From SIAQ01 sp964484265 (GTDB lineage: Bacteria > Planctomycetota > Planctomycetia > Gemmatales > Gemmataceae): 64,000 bases of DNA. Below the pieces are notes generated by a model that worked only from the letters and a program-made list of their open reading frames with translations, did not search any database and was not told the origin of the DNA. Below, piece by piece: positions 26,288 through 36,467 of the stretch. Both the position numbers and the translations under genes were made by a program. How positions within the stretch are numbered: the first letter of the stretch is position 1; the number at the start of each line of letters is the position of its first letter. The stretch is from the NCBI GenBank assembly GCA_964484265.1, contig CAZAFH010000011.1, positions 1-64,000 on the forward strand. Direction: 5' to 3'.

Positions 26288-26440
26288 CACTCCTTTCGGC
26301 GCAGCATTTGCACATTTCTTTCAAGCGTGATTACTCCTCCAATCTCGCAGCGATTCAGGCAAATCTTTGGACAGAATTTGTCCAGGCGGTAAGTTCCCGT
26401 CCAGCGGAATCTCTGTGTGCAATTCATCCCGGAGGCGAAA

Positions 26441-28414
26441 ATGGCTCGTTGGAGCATGCTCGTAGTTCTAATGTTCTCCCTGGATACAACGCTCCACGCT
26501 CAAGCGCCGCCTGCGCAGAAGTACGGAAAAGAATCCAACGAAACCAAATCGAAGACCGAACCTGACCTATCCAAAGCTACACCGAATGGCACGCTCTCCG
26601 AAGCAGAGCGCATCGTTCGGTTGCAGGAGACCATCGCCGCCGATCAGAAACTGCGCGATTTATTGAAGAGAAAACTGGACGAATCCGCTGCGGTCGTCAA
26701 AAAATCAGGCCAGGAGTTCTTGGCCCTTGACACGCAGGTCAAGGAGAAAAACCAGCAACTTCTGAAACTCATGGACGCAAAAAAAGACGACGAAGCCAAG
26801 AAACTGGGTCTCGCTCTCAAGGATCTTCAAAAACAACTGGACCTGAGCAAGGAACGCCTCGATCTTGTCGTTCAGGAACGCAAGGTGATTCAGGAACGTG
26901 TCAACGCACTGGATCAAAAGACGCTGCTCAACCGCCAGGAACTGGATCGCTTGACGGGCGCCACAAATCCCAAGACCGGTCCGGAGACCGCGAAGACGCC
27001 CGACGCCAAGTCTCCTGCCAAAACGGACACGGAACCGCCGAAGAAGGACGACGATCTTCCCAAAGAGCTGGTGACCGCAAGGCAAGAAGCCAAGGAGAAG
27101 GCGGCGCTCGCCCAGCAGGCTGAACAGGACGCTCAATCGATTGCCGAGAGAACCAAGGCGATGCAAAAATTGGTCGATCTTCAGGTAAAGCTCCTTGAAA
27201 ACGCCCGCAAGAAAGCTGACCTTGCCAATGCTGTCCAGGAACAATTTCGGCGCGAACTGGAAAAGAAAACGAAAGAAGGCGCTCCCCAGGCTGCCATCGA
27301 GGAAATCCGGCGGAAAATAGGCGAGGCCGATCAACAGGTGACCAAGGCCAGGAAGGAAGTGCGCGAAAGAACCGATCGCCTGAACCGCCTGCACGGCGAG
27401 TTGACCATTCTCAACCAAGAGCAAATCTTGGCACTGCAGGAAGCGGAACGCACGAGGGGTGAAGTGGCCGAGGCCAAGGCGAAACTCGGGCATCTGGAGA
27501 ATCCGTTCGCGCCCGCGAACCTGTTGCGGTGGTTCGCCCTACACGGACCGAAGATCCTCATTATCGTGATTGGCATGCTCGGGGCGCTCTTCTTCTTGCG
27601 GCTTGCGGACCATCGGATGATTACTCTGCTGGCGAGTCGAACCAGTCAGAAATCGCAGGAAGAACGCGAGAATCGCGCCAAGACGCTCGTCGCCGTCTTT
27701 CACAACACGGCCTGGCTCGTCATCCTGAGCGCGGGCGCCATGATGATTCTCGATGAAACTGGAATACCGATCGTCCCGTTGATGGGCGGCGCTGCCGTGC
27801 TGGGCCTGGCCGTCGCGTTCGGCGCTCAAAATCTTATCAGGGACTATTTCATCGGATTCGTGATTCTCGTCGAGAATCAGTACGGCATCAACGATGTCGT
27901 CAAGATCGGCAACTTCGCCGGCCTGGTCGAGCAAATCACCTTGCGCATCACCGTGCTCCGCGACCTCGATGGCTCGGTACATTTCATTCCCCACGGCCAG
28001 GTAACCACCGTCACCAACATGACCCATCAGTGGTCACGTGCTCTCTTCGACGTATGCGTGGCCTACCGCGAAGACGTTGACCGCGTCATGGCCGTGCTGA
28101 TGGACCTGGGCAAGGAGTTGCTCCAGGATGCCCAATTCGGCGACATGATTTTGGAAAATCCGGAAATGCTCGGCGTGGAAACCCTCGGCGACTCCGCGGT
28201 CGTCATTCGATTCTTCATCAAGACCCGGCCCTTGAAACAATGGACAATCAAACGCGAATTGATGCGGCGGATCAAAAATAGGTTCGACGAACTCGGCATC
28301 ATCATCCCGTTTCCGCAGCAAACCGTCCACATCCAATGGAAAGATGGCGTGCCCTCGGACTCGCAGAAGTCGCCGCAAGAAATCGCCGACGCTTTTGGCG
28401 CGCGTTCGAGTTGA
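26441..28414 (+). CDS. Mechanosensitive channel (MscS family) with large coiled-coil N-terminus
   Basis: 657 residues from the ATG at 26441, preceded by GGAGG at six bases. Seen: signal-like N-terminus (MLVVLMFSLDTTLHAQ), about 330 residues rich in Lys/Glu/Gln with coiled-coil heptads, then membrane helices (ILIIVIGMLGALFFLRLAD; TAWLVILSAGAMMILDETGI) and the MscS core: pore helix GGAAVLGLAVAFGAQNLIRD (about 449-468), beta domain VVKIGNFAGLVEQITLRITV and DGSVHFIPHGQVTTVTNM. The channel should open under membrane tension. The periplasmic coiled coil recalls MscK/MscM-like proteins. It ends at 28414 with no linked downstream gene. Confidence 0.88.
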   Translation: MARWSMLVVLMFSLDTTLHAQAPPAQKYGKESNETKSKTEPDLSKATPNGTLSEAERIVRLQETIAADQKLRDLLKRKLDESAAVVKKSGQEFLALDTQVKEKNQQLLKLMDAKKDDEAKKLGLALKDLQKQLDLSKERLDLVVQERKVIQERVNALDQKTLLNRQELDRLTGATNPKTGPETAKTPDAKSPAKTDTEPPKKDDDLPKELVTARQEAKEKAALAQQAEQDAQSIAERTKAMQKLVDLQVKLLENARKKADLANAVQEQFRRELEKKTKEGAPQAAIEEIRRKIGEADQQVTKARKEVRERTDRLNRLHGELTILNQEQILALQEAERTRGEVAEAKAKLGHLENPFAPANLLRWFALHGPKILIIVIGMLGALFFLRLADHRMITLLASRTSQKSQEERENRAKTLVAVFHNTAWLVILSAGAMMILDETGIPIVPLMGGAAVLGLAVAFGAQNLIRDYFIGFVILVENQYGINDVVKIGNFAGLVEQITLRITVLRDLDGSVHFIPHGQVTTVTNMTHQWSRALFDVCVAYREDVDRVMAVLMDLGKELLQDAQFGDMILENPEMLGVETLGDSAVVIRFFIKTRPLKQWTIKRELMRRIKNRFDELGIIIPFPQQTVHIQWKDGVPSDSQKSPQEIADAFGARSS

Positions 28415-28554
28415 ATTCAGGGTGCCGCGTCGGCGAGCACGTGCCGCTTTCCGGGAGTTTTTGTGCAAAGCCCTGAAAACCTCGAAAAACAAAGGGGTTT
28501 TTGGTTGAGGAATGCGGGCATTTACTCACGCCGGCGCCTTTCAAAAAATGCGAC

Positions 28555-29277
28555 TCACCTTATCCTGAGCGTGCGGCAGCTCTCTTCATAGCTCGATTCC
28601 AAATCGAGGGCGATGGCCCAGGTTTCTTTGAGCCAGATTGGCAACGTCGGCAGAAACTGTCCGATGGCGAGCGGGTGATACCAATTGTCCATCATTCGCC
28701 GGCCATCTTCAATGCGCGTGCGAAGGGTCGCAGCATACATCGGCGGCGGATCACTACCCAGAGCCGGATCGACTCCGTGGAGAAAGGTCAATAACTCCGC
28801 ATACAGGTTGAAATTGTAGGTACTCACGATATCGACGATTGACACGCAAATGTTGTGCCTGAGCAGCGTGGCCATCTTGGCAACGAACGCGGCGCGATTT
28901 TCGGGGCGGTCCTTGTTCGATGGACTTAGAATTTCGATCGCCGCCACCAGGTGGCGTTTACGCCGACTGTCGTAAATGCGGACCTCGTAAACATCTTGTT
29001 TCGGTAACTGGGGTTCCAGAGTCAGCGTTGCTCGAGGCGGCGTATATGTCGCAACGGCGCCGCCGAGATCGAAACCATTTTCTTCCTCTACCGGCCTACG
29101 GTAGGTACCAATATCAACTTCGTATAGCGATCCCAAATGCACGCCCGGGGCAGCGAAATAAGGCTCCGGAAGAACCTTGATCAGTTCCTGAACAATCGTC
29201 GCTGGCCACATGCCGTGAAGTTCGTCCCAGGAATGAACATCGTCAACAGGGGAGCGAAAGTGATCACGTAGCGGCAT
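28555..29277 (-). CDS. DUF4058 family protein
   Basis: About 240 residues from MPLRDHFRSPVDDVHSWDEL (ATG 29277, GGAG seven bases upstream). The sequence matches the planctomycete DUF4058 pattern: VHLGSLYEVDIGTY, YEVRIYDSRRKRHLVAAIEI, LSPSNKDRPENRAAFVAK (an E ... xSPxNK block reminiscent of PD-(D/E)XK-like folds such as Uma2), and DPPPMYAATLRTRI. Family function unknown. It stands alone between the MscS and aminotransferase genes. A frameshifted relative lies at 35584-36404. Confidence 0.82.
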   Translation of the reverse strand: MPLRDHFRSPVDDVHSWDELHGMWPATIVQELIKVLPEPYFAAPGVHLGSLYEVDIGTYRRPVEEENGFDLGGAVATYTPPRATLTLEPQLPKQDVYEVRIYDSRRKRHLVAAIEILSPSNKDRPENRAAFVAKMATLLRHNICVSIVDIVSTYNFNLYAELLTFLHGVDPALGSDPPPMYAATLRTRIEDGRRMMDNWYHPLAIGQFLPTLPIWLKETWAIALDLESSYEESCRTLRIR

Positions 29278-29366
29278 CGTAGTCTCCAATTATTATCATT
29301 GTACAAAGGGACTCCGACGTGTGACGATTTGGCAAATGGGCAAAAGGACTATCGCACGAGTGAGGG

Positions 29367-30695
<1,329 letters not shown>

Positions 30696-30728
30696 GCGAT
30701 GCTCCTTTTTATTTGATCATAACAGAAA

Positions 30729-30975
30729 AAACTCACGCAAAGGCGCAAAGACGCCAAGAGAATTCAGATTTAGTTGAAGAAAAAACTAACCACAGTGGCA
30801 CGGAGGACACAGAATAAATTCCAGTAGGTAACATTGCCTATTCGGTCCTGCATGATAATTCATTGACGAATTTTCATATGAGGGTATTTCTCCGTGCCCT
30901 CTGTGCCTCTGTGTGGTTAGAACCCCGTACTTTGTTTGCGTCTTTCTTTTGCGGCTTTGCGGCTTTGCGTGAGAT
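30729..30975. repeat. Nested inverted-repeat element upstream of dehydrogenase gene
   Basis: Outer arms: CTCACGCAAAGGCGCAAAG (from about 30732) and TTTGCGGCTTTGCGTGAG (to 30973). Inner arms: CTAACCACAGTGGCACGGAG (from 30786) and the complementary TCCGTGCC ... CTGTGTGGTTAG (30891-30919). It occupies most of the 386-bp gap between the divergent aminotransferase (30695) and dehydrogenase (31082) genes. The outer arm is the same family as at 41021-41296. Confidence 0.75.
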
Positions 30976-31081
30976 TCTTTTACGTCCCTACGTGAGATTC
31001 TCTTTTTGCACCGCTTGCCAACTTGCGCGAAAGACCTTTGATAACAAGAATGAATTCAAATTCTCATTCGTGGGGGCGATT

Positions 31082-33409
31082 ATGCGTCGTTTGTTGTTGA
31101 TCGGCCTGGCAATGGCATTTACGCTGGGCATGCTGGCCTGGCAGGGCATCACAGCAGAGCAGGGCGGGAAGGAACCGGTGCGTAAAGCGTTCGGTCTGGA
31201 GAAACGCGTGCCATGGACGACTTCCAAGGTTGTCGGCTCGCCGGAACCGCCGCCGCCTTATCGCACGGAACTCGCCTTTCCGAAGTTGCCGAAATTCGAA
31301 GAACCGCTCGACATGACTTACGCACCGGGCACGGACCGGCTGTTCGTCGCGGGCCGTTGGGGCAAGATCTGGTCGTTCGTCAACAAAAAGGATGTCGACA
31401 AGGCCGACCTCGCTCTCGAGTTGAAAGTGTTGAAGAACTCCAAGGGCGAGCCGATGAAGCAGGTGATTTATGCCATCGCCATACACCCGAAATTCAAGGA
31501 AAACGGCTATATCTACGTGACGTACATTCCGAACCCGGAAAAAGAAGGCCAACCTAAAGGCTCGCGCGTCTCGCGCTTCACCGTCAAGGGTGAGACGCCA
31601 GTCGTCGATGTCGCGTCGGAAAAGATCATCTTCGAATGGCCCAATGGCGGGCACAACGGCGGCTGCCTGAAGTTCGGCCCGGACGGTATGCTTTACATCG
31701 TCACCGGAGACGGGTCCGGCATCGGCGACTCGCTCGTCATCGGTCAGGACTTGTCGAGCATTTTCTCGAAGCTGTTGCGAATCGATGTCGATAATCCCCC
31801 TGCGGGCAAGGCGTACGGCATCCCGAAAGACAATCCGTTCGTTAACACCAAAGGCGCTCATCCCGAAATCTATGCCTATGGCTTGCGTCAACTCTGGCGG
31901 TTTAGTTTTGACCGTCAAAGCCAGCTTCTCATGGGTGGTGAAGTCGGACAGGATCTGTGGGAAATGGTCTATGAAATTCAGGCAGGTCAAAATTTCGGCT
32001 GGTCTGTGAAAGAAGGCCAACACGATTTCCGACCAGAACGAAAAAAAGGTCCCACACCAATTGTGCCTCCGGTAGCCGAGCATTCACACACTGATTTCCG
32101 CTCGATCACCGGCGGCTTTGTATATCGTGGTGAGCGTCTCGTCGAACTCAAGGGCCAATATGTTTACGGCGACTTCGACACCGGTCGGGTCTGGGCATTC
32201 CTGCCCGCCTTGCGGCGGACTGCGGATCGGTTGACCTATCCGAGGTCTCACTATGTGGAGGCAGTGAATCACCGCGAACTCGCTCGCACGACATACCGAC
32301 TCGTTACATGGAGCGAAGATGCTGCCGGTGAGTTGTATTTCGTCGATTTTACCGGTGGCGGGATCTATCAGCTCGCCAAAGCGGAAAAGAAGGAAGACAC
32401 CGCCAAGAACTTCCCCCGCAAGCTCAGCCAGACCGGCATCTTCGCGTCCACCAAGGACAACAAGCTCGCGCCCGGTGTCATTCCCTACTCCGTCAACGCG
32501 CAACTCTGGGGCGATCATGCCGAGAAGGAACGCTTCATCGCCATCCCAGGCAATGGCCAAATCGGGTTCGATGAAATCACCTATCCCGCTTCTCCCGGCG
32601 CACCTCCAGGCTGGAAGTTCCCCGATGGCACGGTCCTCGTCAAAACCTTTGCCATGGACATGGAACGCGGCAATCCCAAATCGCGCAAACGGCTCGAAAC
32701 GCGCTTGCTCCACTTCCAGCAGTTCCCGGGCACGCAGGAGTACGGCGACCAGTACTGGCGTGGCTACACCTACGTCTGGAACGAAGACCAGACTGATGCC
32801 GAACTGCTCGACGAAAAAGGCGCGGACAAACTGCTTAAAATCAAAGTCGGCGACAAGGTGGTCGAGCAGAATTACCGCTTCCCGAGCCGGGCGGAGTGTA
32901 CGCTGTGCCACACGAACGCCGCCAAGTTTGCGCTCGGCGTCAGCACATTGCAGATGAACCGCGATCACAACTACGACGGCGTCGTCGCGAACCAGTTGGC
33001 GACGCTCGAACATATCGGCCTGTTCGCGAAGAAGCTACCCGACGCGCCGGCGAAGCTGGCGAAGCTGCCCGATTTCAATGACGAGAAGGTATCTCTGGAC
33101 GATCGCGCCCGCTCTTACCTGCACTCCAATTGCAGCCATTGCCATATCAAATGGGGCGGCGGCAACGCCGAGTTCAAGTTGCACGTCGGGCTTGACCTCA
33201 AGGATCTCGGCATCGTCAACGTATCCCCGCAACACGGCAACTTCGGCATCAAGGACGCGAAACTGATTGTGCCTGGCCATCCCGAGCAATCGATTATCCA
33301 TCGCCGCATCTCGATGACCGGCCTGGGCCGCATGCCGCACATCGGTTCGCGCGTCGTCGATGAGAAGGCCGCGCGGCTGATCCACGACTGGATCAAGGGG
33401 ATGAAGTAG
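31082..33409 (+). CDS. PQQ-type glucose/sorbosone dehydrogenase-like protein fused to diheme cytochrome domain
   Basis: 775 residues from the ATG at 31082 (signal MRRLLLIGLAMAFTLGML); the frame is open further up, but that part reads through the repeat element. Seen: an N-terminal beta-propeller of the glucose/sorbosone dehydrogenase type (MTYAPGTDRLFVAGRWGKIW, VIYAIAIHPKFKENGYIYVT, GGHNGGCLKFGPDGMLYIVT, YAYGLRQLWRFSFD), then a C-terminal cytochrome region with two heme sites, CTLCH near 606 and CSHCH near 685. This combination matches the SO2930-type diheme family as I recall it. Likely a periplasmic sugar or aldose dehydrogenase passing electrons to heme; the substrate is unproven. Confidence 0.85.
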   Translation: MRRLLLIGLAMAFTLGMLAWQGITAEQGGKEPVRKAFGLEKRVPWTTSKVVGSPEPPPPYRTELAFPKLPKFEEPLDMTYAPGTDRLFVAGRWGKIWSFVNKKDVDKADLALELKVLKNSKGEPMKQVIYAIAIHPKFKENGYIYVTYIPNPEKEGQPKGSRVSRFTVKGETPVVDVASEKIIFEWPNGGHNGGCLKFGPDGMLYIVTGDGSGIGDSLVIGQDLSSIFSKLLRIDVDNPPAGKAYGIPKDNPFVNTKGAHPEIYAYGLRQLWRFSFDRQSQLLMGGEVGQDLWEMVYEIQAGQNFGWSVKEGQHDFRPERKKGPTPIVPPVAEHSHTDFRSITGGFVYRGERLVELKGQYVYGDFDTGRVWAFLPALRRTADRLTYPRSHYVEAVNHRELARTTYRLVTWSEDAAGELYFVDFTGGGIYQLAKAEKKEDTAKNFPRKLSQTGIFASTKDNKLAPGVIPYSVNAQLWGDHAEKERFIAIPGNGQIGFDEITYPASPGAPPGWKFPDGTVLVKTFAMDMERGNPKSRKRLETRLLHFQQFPGTQEYGDQYWRGYTYVWNEDQTDAELLDEKGADKLLKIKVGDKVVEQNYRFPSRAECTLCHTNAAKFALGVSTLQMNRDHNYDGVVANQLATLEHIGLFAKKLPDAPAKLAKLPDFNDEKVSLDDRARSYLHSNCSHCHIKWGGGNAEFKLHVGLDLKDLGIVNVSPQHGNFGIKDAKLIVPGHPEQSIIHRRISMTGLGRMPHIGSRVVDEKAARLIHDWIKGMK

Positions 33410-33513
33410 GCGTTTAGGTTGGCGATAGGACGCAGCGGAGCGCGAACGAAAACACTCCGCTGCGTGTCGGGTCGGTGGTATGATGGGGTTAGGAAAAATG
33501 AAGGGAGACAATT

Positions 33514-34149
33514 ATGGAGATCTTAAAGTTCTTGGTTTCCGATGAAACCGGTACCGTCAAGATCGAGCAGGCCGAGGAAGTCAAAGCACGATTCGAACGG
33601 AATTGGGCCTGGTTGGAAGCTCATGCCGCAGAGGTCTACAGTCATCGCGGCAAATACGTTTGCGTCTCGGGCCAAGAATTGTTCGTCGGCGATTCGGTCG
33701 AAGAGCTAATCAATCGTGCCAAGGCGAAACACCCAGACGATACCGGAATTATTTCACGAATTATTCCCAAAGAAGCCGGTGAACGCGTTGGCAATCGGAT
33801 CCCATCTGTTTGGATCAAGAAGCCAACGAATATCGATGGAGCGCCAGGCGAACGCCAAGATATTAACGCAGCTATGTATGTCATGTCCGAATTGAACGAT
33901 CCCGCCGCCGTCGCATCGGCCAATGAACGTGCTCGGAAATTTAAGAAAAATTGCGATTGGCTCAATGCCAACGCGAAAGAAGCTTACAGCCACCGCGGAA
34001 AGTACATTTGCATTGCCGGGCAAGAGCTTTTCGTCGGTGATGAAATCAAGGAACTCGTCGCGCGTGCCCGCGCCGTTCATCCCGATGACGACGCGCCATT
34101 TGTGCAATTCGTCGCAACCGAAAGGTCCGACGCAATCTATGCAATTTAA
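33514..34149 (+). CDS. Protein with tandem DUF5678-like domains
   Basis: 211 residues; GGAG precedes the ATG. Two copies of one domain are obvious: NWAWLEAHAAEVYSHRGKY ... GQELFVGDSVEELINRA ... HPDD (about 30-76) and NCDWLNANAKEAYSHRGKY ... GQELFVGDEIKELVARA ... HPDD (about 145-191). The pattern resembles DUF5678, a short domain found next to toxin-antitoxin-like and protease genes. The last 11 bases overlap the start of the retropepsin-like gene, so the two are co-translated. Function unknown. Confidence 0.78.
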   Translation: MEILKFLVSDETGTVKIEQAEEVKARFERNWAWLEAHAAEVYSHRGKYVCVSGQELFVGDSVEELINRAKAKHPDDTGIISRIIPKEAGERVGNRIPSVWIKKPTNIDGAPGERQDINAAMYVMSELNDPAAVASANERARKFKKNCDWLNANAKEAYSHRGKYICIAGQELFVGDEIKELVARARAVHPDDDAPFVQFVATERSDAIYAI

Positions 34150-34573
34150 CGGCTCATGGTGGATCTGCGACGACGAAGTCATTCGCCCGACGCTGCCTGG
34201 GGAATTGGGCTCGCGCGGAAGCGAATTCATACCCGTTCGTTTCTTAGTAGACACAGGTGCTGATCGTACTGTTATTTCCGCAGCTATACTCAAGTTATTG
34301 CGTCTTGATGAAGATCTCGCCAAACTAAACCTTCGTGGCGTTGGCGGACAGGTCCAATGTATCACAATTCCACTGACGCTGAGAATACAACGCGAGAACG
34401 GCCAATGGGTGACATTTGATGGCGAATTCGCCGACTTCACTGATCCGGCCGCCCTCGACATGAGCGTCCTCGGTCGCGACATTACCAATCTGTTCGCGAT
34501 GATCATAGATCGGCCGCAAGGCATTGTTTGCATGGTGACACAGCGCCATCGCTATTCGATTATCGCGGATTGA
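34139..34573 (+). CDS. Retropepsin-like aspartic protease
   Basis: 144 residues from the ATG at 34139, inside the end of the upstream gene. Seen: FLVDTGADRTVIS with the catalytic-type DTG at 38-40, then LNLRGVGGQVQCITIPLTLR and AALDMSVLGRDITNLFAMII, the strand pattern and second hydrophobic-Gly-x-D motif (SVLGRD) of single-domain retropepsins that work as homodimers. No signal peptide, so cytoplasmic. The target is unknown; the coupled duplicated-domain protein is the obvious candidate partner or substrate. Confidence 0.82.
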   Translation: MQFNGSWWICDDEVIRPTLPGELGSRGSEFIPVRFLVDTGADRTVISAAILKLLRLDEDLAKLNLRGVGGQVQCITIPLTLRIQRENGQWVTFDGEFADFTDPAALDMSVLGRDITNLFAMIIDRPQGIVCMVTQRHRYSIIAD

Positions 34574-34655
34574 TCCGGCCGTTCCGTTTGGCCGCTGCCC
34601 GTCGTCTGGCATACACTTCCCTTGCGAATACTCCTCTCACATAGGATACCAACAA

Positions 34656-35459
34656 ATGATTGCCGTCACGATTCGGTTTGGCAGCATCGCGCTGGCGTTG
34701 CTTTCTTCGCTCATGCTCTCGATAGGCGGGGCAGGGGAGCCGAAGAAAAGCGAATGGATCCCGCTCTTCAATGGCAAGAATCTCGACGGCTGGACGCCGA
34801 AGTTCGTCGGCCATCCCGCCGGCGTCAACTACCTCGATACTTTCCGCGTCGAGGACGGCGTCCTCAAGGCGTCGTACGACAAGTACAAACAGTTCGACGC
34901 CAAGTTCGGCCACCTCTTCTACAAGGATAAATTCTCGCACTACATCCTGCGCGTCGAATATCGCTTCGTCGGCGATCAGGTCAAGGGTGGACCAGGCTGG
35001 GCCACACGTAACAACGGCGCGATGCTGCATTGTCAATCGCCGCAATCGATGCACCTCAAGCAGAATTTTCCCGTTTCGATCGAGGCTCAATTTCTCGGCG
35101 GTCTGGGCAAGGGGGAACGACCCACCGGCAGCGTCTGCACGCCCGGCACCAACATCGTCATCAACGGCAAACTCGTGACCACGCACTGCATCAGCTCCAA
35201 ATCGAAGACGTTTCACGGCGATCAATGGGTGACCGCCGAGCTCGAAGTCAACGGCGGAGGCAAGATTCGGCACATCATCAACGGCGACGTCGTCATGGAA
35301 TACGAACAGCCGCAATATGATCCAAAGGATGCCGACGGCGCGAAACTTCTCAAGGAGGCCAAGGGTAAACTCATCATCGAGGAAGGCTACATCGCGCTGC
35401 AGGCCGAAAGCCATCCCTGCGAATTCCGCAAGGTGGAGATCAAGCTGCTGAAGAGGTAG
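34656..35459 (+). CDS. DUF1080 (3-keto-disaccharide hydrolase-like) secreted protein
   Basis: 267 residues. Seen: signal peptide (residues 1-27, ending SIGGAG), then the DUF1080 start EWIPLFNGKNLDGWTPKF and a beta-jelly-roll with GHLFYKDKFSHYILRVEYRF, NNGAMLHCQSPQSM, SIEAQFLGG and IALQAESHPCEFRKVEI, the typical last strand. DUF1080 domains occur in planctomycete sugar-degrading systems and some cleave 3-keto-glycosides. It stands alone here; transcription ends probably at the palindrome 35471-35536. Confidence 0.9.
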   Translation: MIAVTIRFGSIALALLSSLMLSIGGAGEPKKSEWIPLFNGKNLDGWTPKFVGHPAGVNYLDTFRVEDGVLKASYDKYKQFDAKFGHLFYKDKFSHYILRVEYRFVGDQVKGGPGWATRNNGAMLHCQSPQSMHLKQNFPVSIEAQFLGGLGKGERPTGSVCTPGTNIVINGKLVTTHCISSKSKTFHGDQWVTAELEVNGGGKIRHIINGDVVMEYEQPQYDPKDADGAKLLKEAKGKLIIEEGYIALQAESHPCEFRKVEIKLLKR

Positions 35460-35470
35460 CTTGATCGTCC

Positions 35471-35536
35471 CCCATATAGCCCGCCATTCATGGCGGGTCG
35501 GTTCGCTAACCCGCCATGAATGGCGGGCTGTATGGG
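35471..35536. repeat. Near-perfect 28-base palindrome, possible bidirectional terminator
   Basis: Left arm CCCATATAGCCCGCCATTCA... (35471-35498) pairs with 35509-35536 with one mismatch, 10-base loop. It lies just after the DUF1080 gene; each arm also has its own ATTCATGGCGGG symmetry. No T-run follows. Confidence 0.85.
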
Positions 35537-35583
35537 AATAAATGACGCGACGATAGGAATCTCACTTTCACGAAGGGCTTGTC

Positions 35584-36404
35584 ATGCCATTTCATGATTG
35601 GACTTTGGTGCAATCTGGGCTATTCCACGATTTTCATCAAGGCTGGAGCGTGGAGGTTCGTAACGCACTCAACCGCGGGATACTTCTGGATGGCTTCTAC
35701 GCCCTCGTCGAGCAACGCGTCGATCGTCCCGAACCGGGTGTCAATGCCGCGGAGACGACCGCTGGCCCGATGCGATCGGGAACGCTCGTGCTTGATAGGC
35801 CAAAAGCTGCAGTGATCTCTTGTGCTCAGACGGATGCCGACCGCTACGCTCGCCGGGCCAATCGCATCAGCATACGTCACCCTTTAGAGCGAGTGGCAGC
35901 GATTATCGAGATCGTCTCGCCGGCCAACAAGGACAGTCGAGCGGCGTTGCGCTCCTTCGTGCAGAAAGCGGTCGAGTTTATCCGAGCGGGCTCAATCTGT
36001 TGATCGTGGATCTCTTTCCGCCATCTGATCGCGACCCGCAAGGCATTCTCCGGGCGATCCGGGACGAAGTCGCCAATGATGCGTTTGAACTGCCGGCAAC
36101 GAAGCGCCTTACCGCCGTCTCGTATGACGCGGCGGCGTACATCGATCCGTTGGCCGTCGGCGACGAATTGCCGAGCATGCGGTTGTTCCTGGCCGCCGGT
36201 GAGCATGTGCCGGTCCCGCTGGAGGCGACATGCCAGGCGACGTGGTCGGTGTGTCCGCCGCCTATTCGCGCGATATTGGCGAGCGCGACTCCAGCTAAGC
36301 CTTGGCCAGTCAGAGCGTTTGAGTGCGTTGCAGGATATGCCGATGATTTCTCGGGATTGAGTCTGCACATTTACAATCTGGACGAGGCGAAAAATAAGGC
36401 ATGA
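35584..36404 (+). pseudogene. DUF4058 family gene broken by a single-base frameshift
   Basis: The first part (35584-36003) starts MPFHDWTLVQSGLFHDFHQG and runs to ...VAAIIEIVSPANKDSRAALR, FVQKAVEFIRAG, then stops. The family's continuation (LNLLIVDLFPPSDRDPQGIL ... FSGLSLHIYNLDEA) is read in another frame to 36404. Adding one G to the GCGGGCTC at about 35988-35995 would rejoin them as ...FIRAGLNLLIVD..., so the break is a one-base loss in a G-run. It is either a recent pseudogene or a sequencing error. Related in family to 28555-29277. Confidence 0.8.
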
Positions 36405-36421
36405 TACAAGATGCCGCGCCC

Positions 36422-36427
36422 TATAAT
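36422..36427 (+). promoter_or_regulatory. Possible -10 element upstream of kinase gene
   Basis: TATAAT 41 bases before the kinase-FGE ATG at 36468. No good -35 at 17 bases, so this is weak. Confidence 0.25.
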
Positions 36428-36467
36428 ATCGTCAGCGCGATGACTCGATCCCGTCGATGAGACTGTC

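Noticed and set aside
28470..28510. Possible terminator AAAACC ... GGTTTTT after the MscS gene
   Set aside because: Only six weak base pairs around a 14-base loop; not convincing.
30863..31081. 73-codon N-terminal extension of the dehydrogenase frame
   Set aside because: It reads through the nested repeat element; a proper signal peptide begins at 31082.
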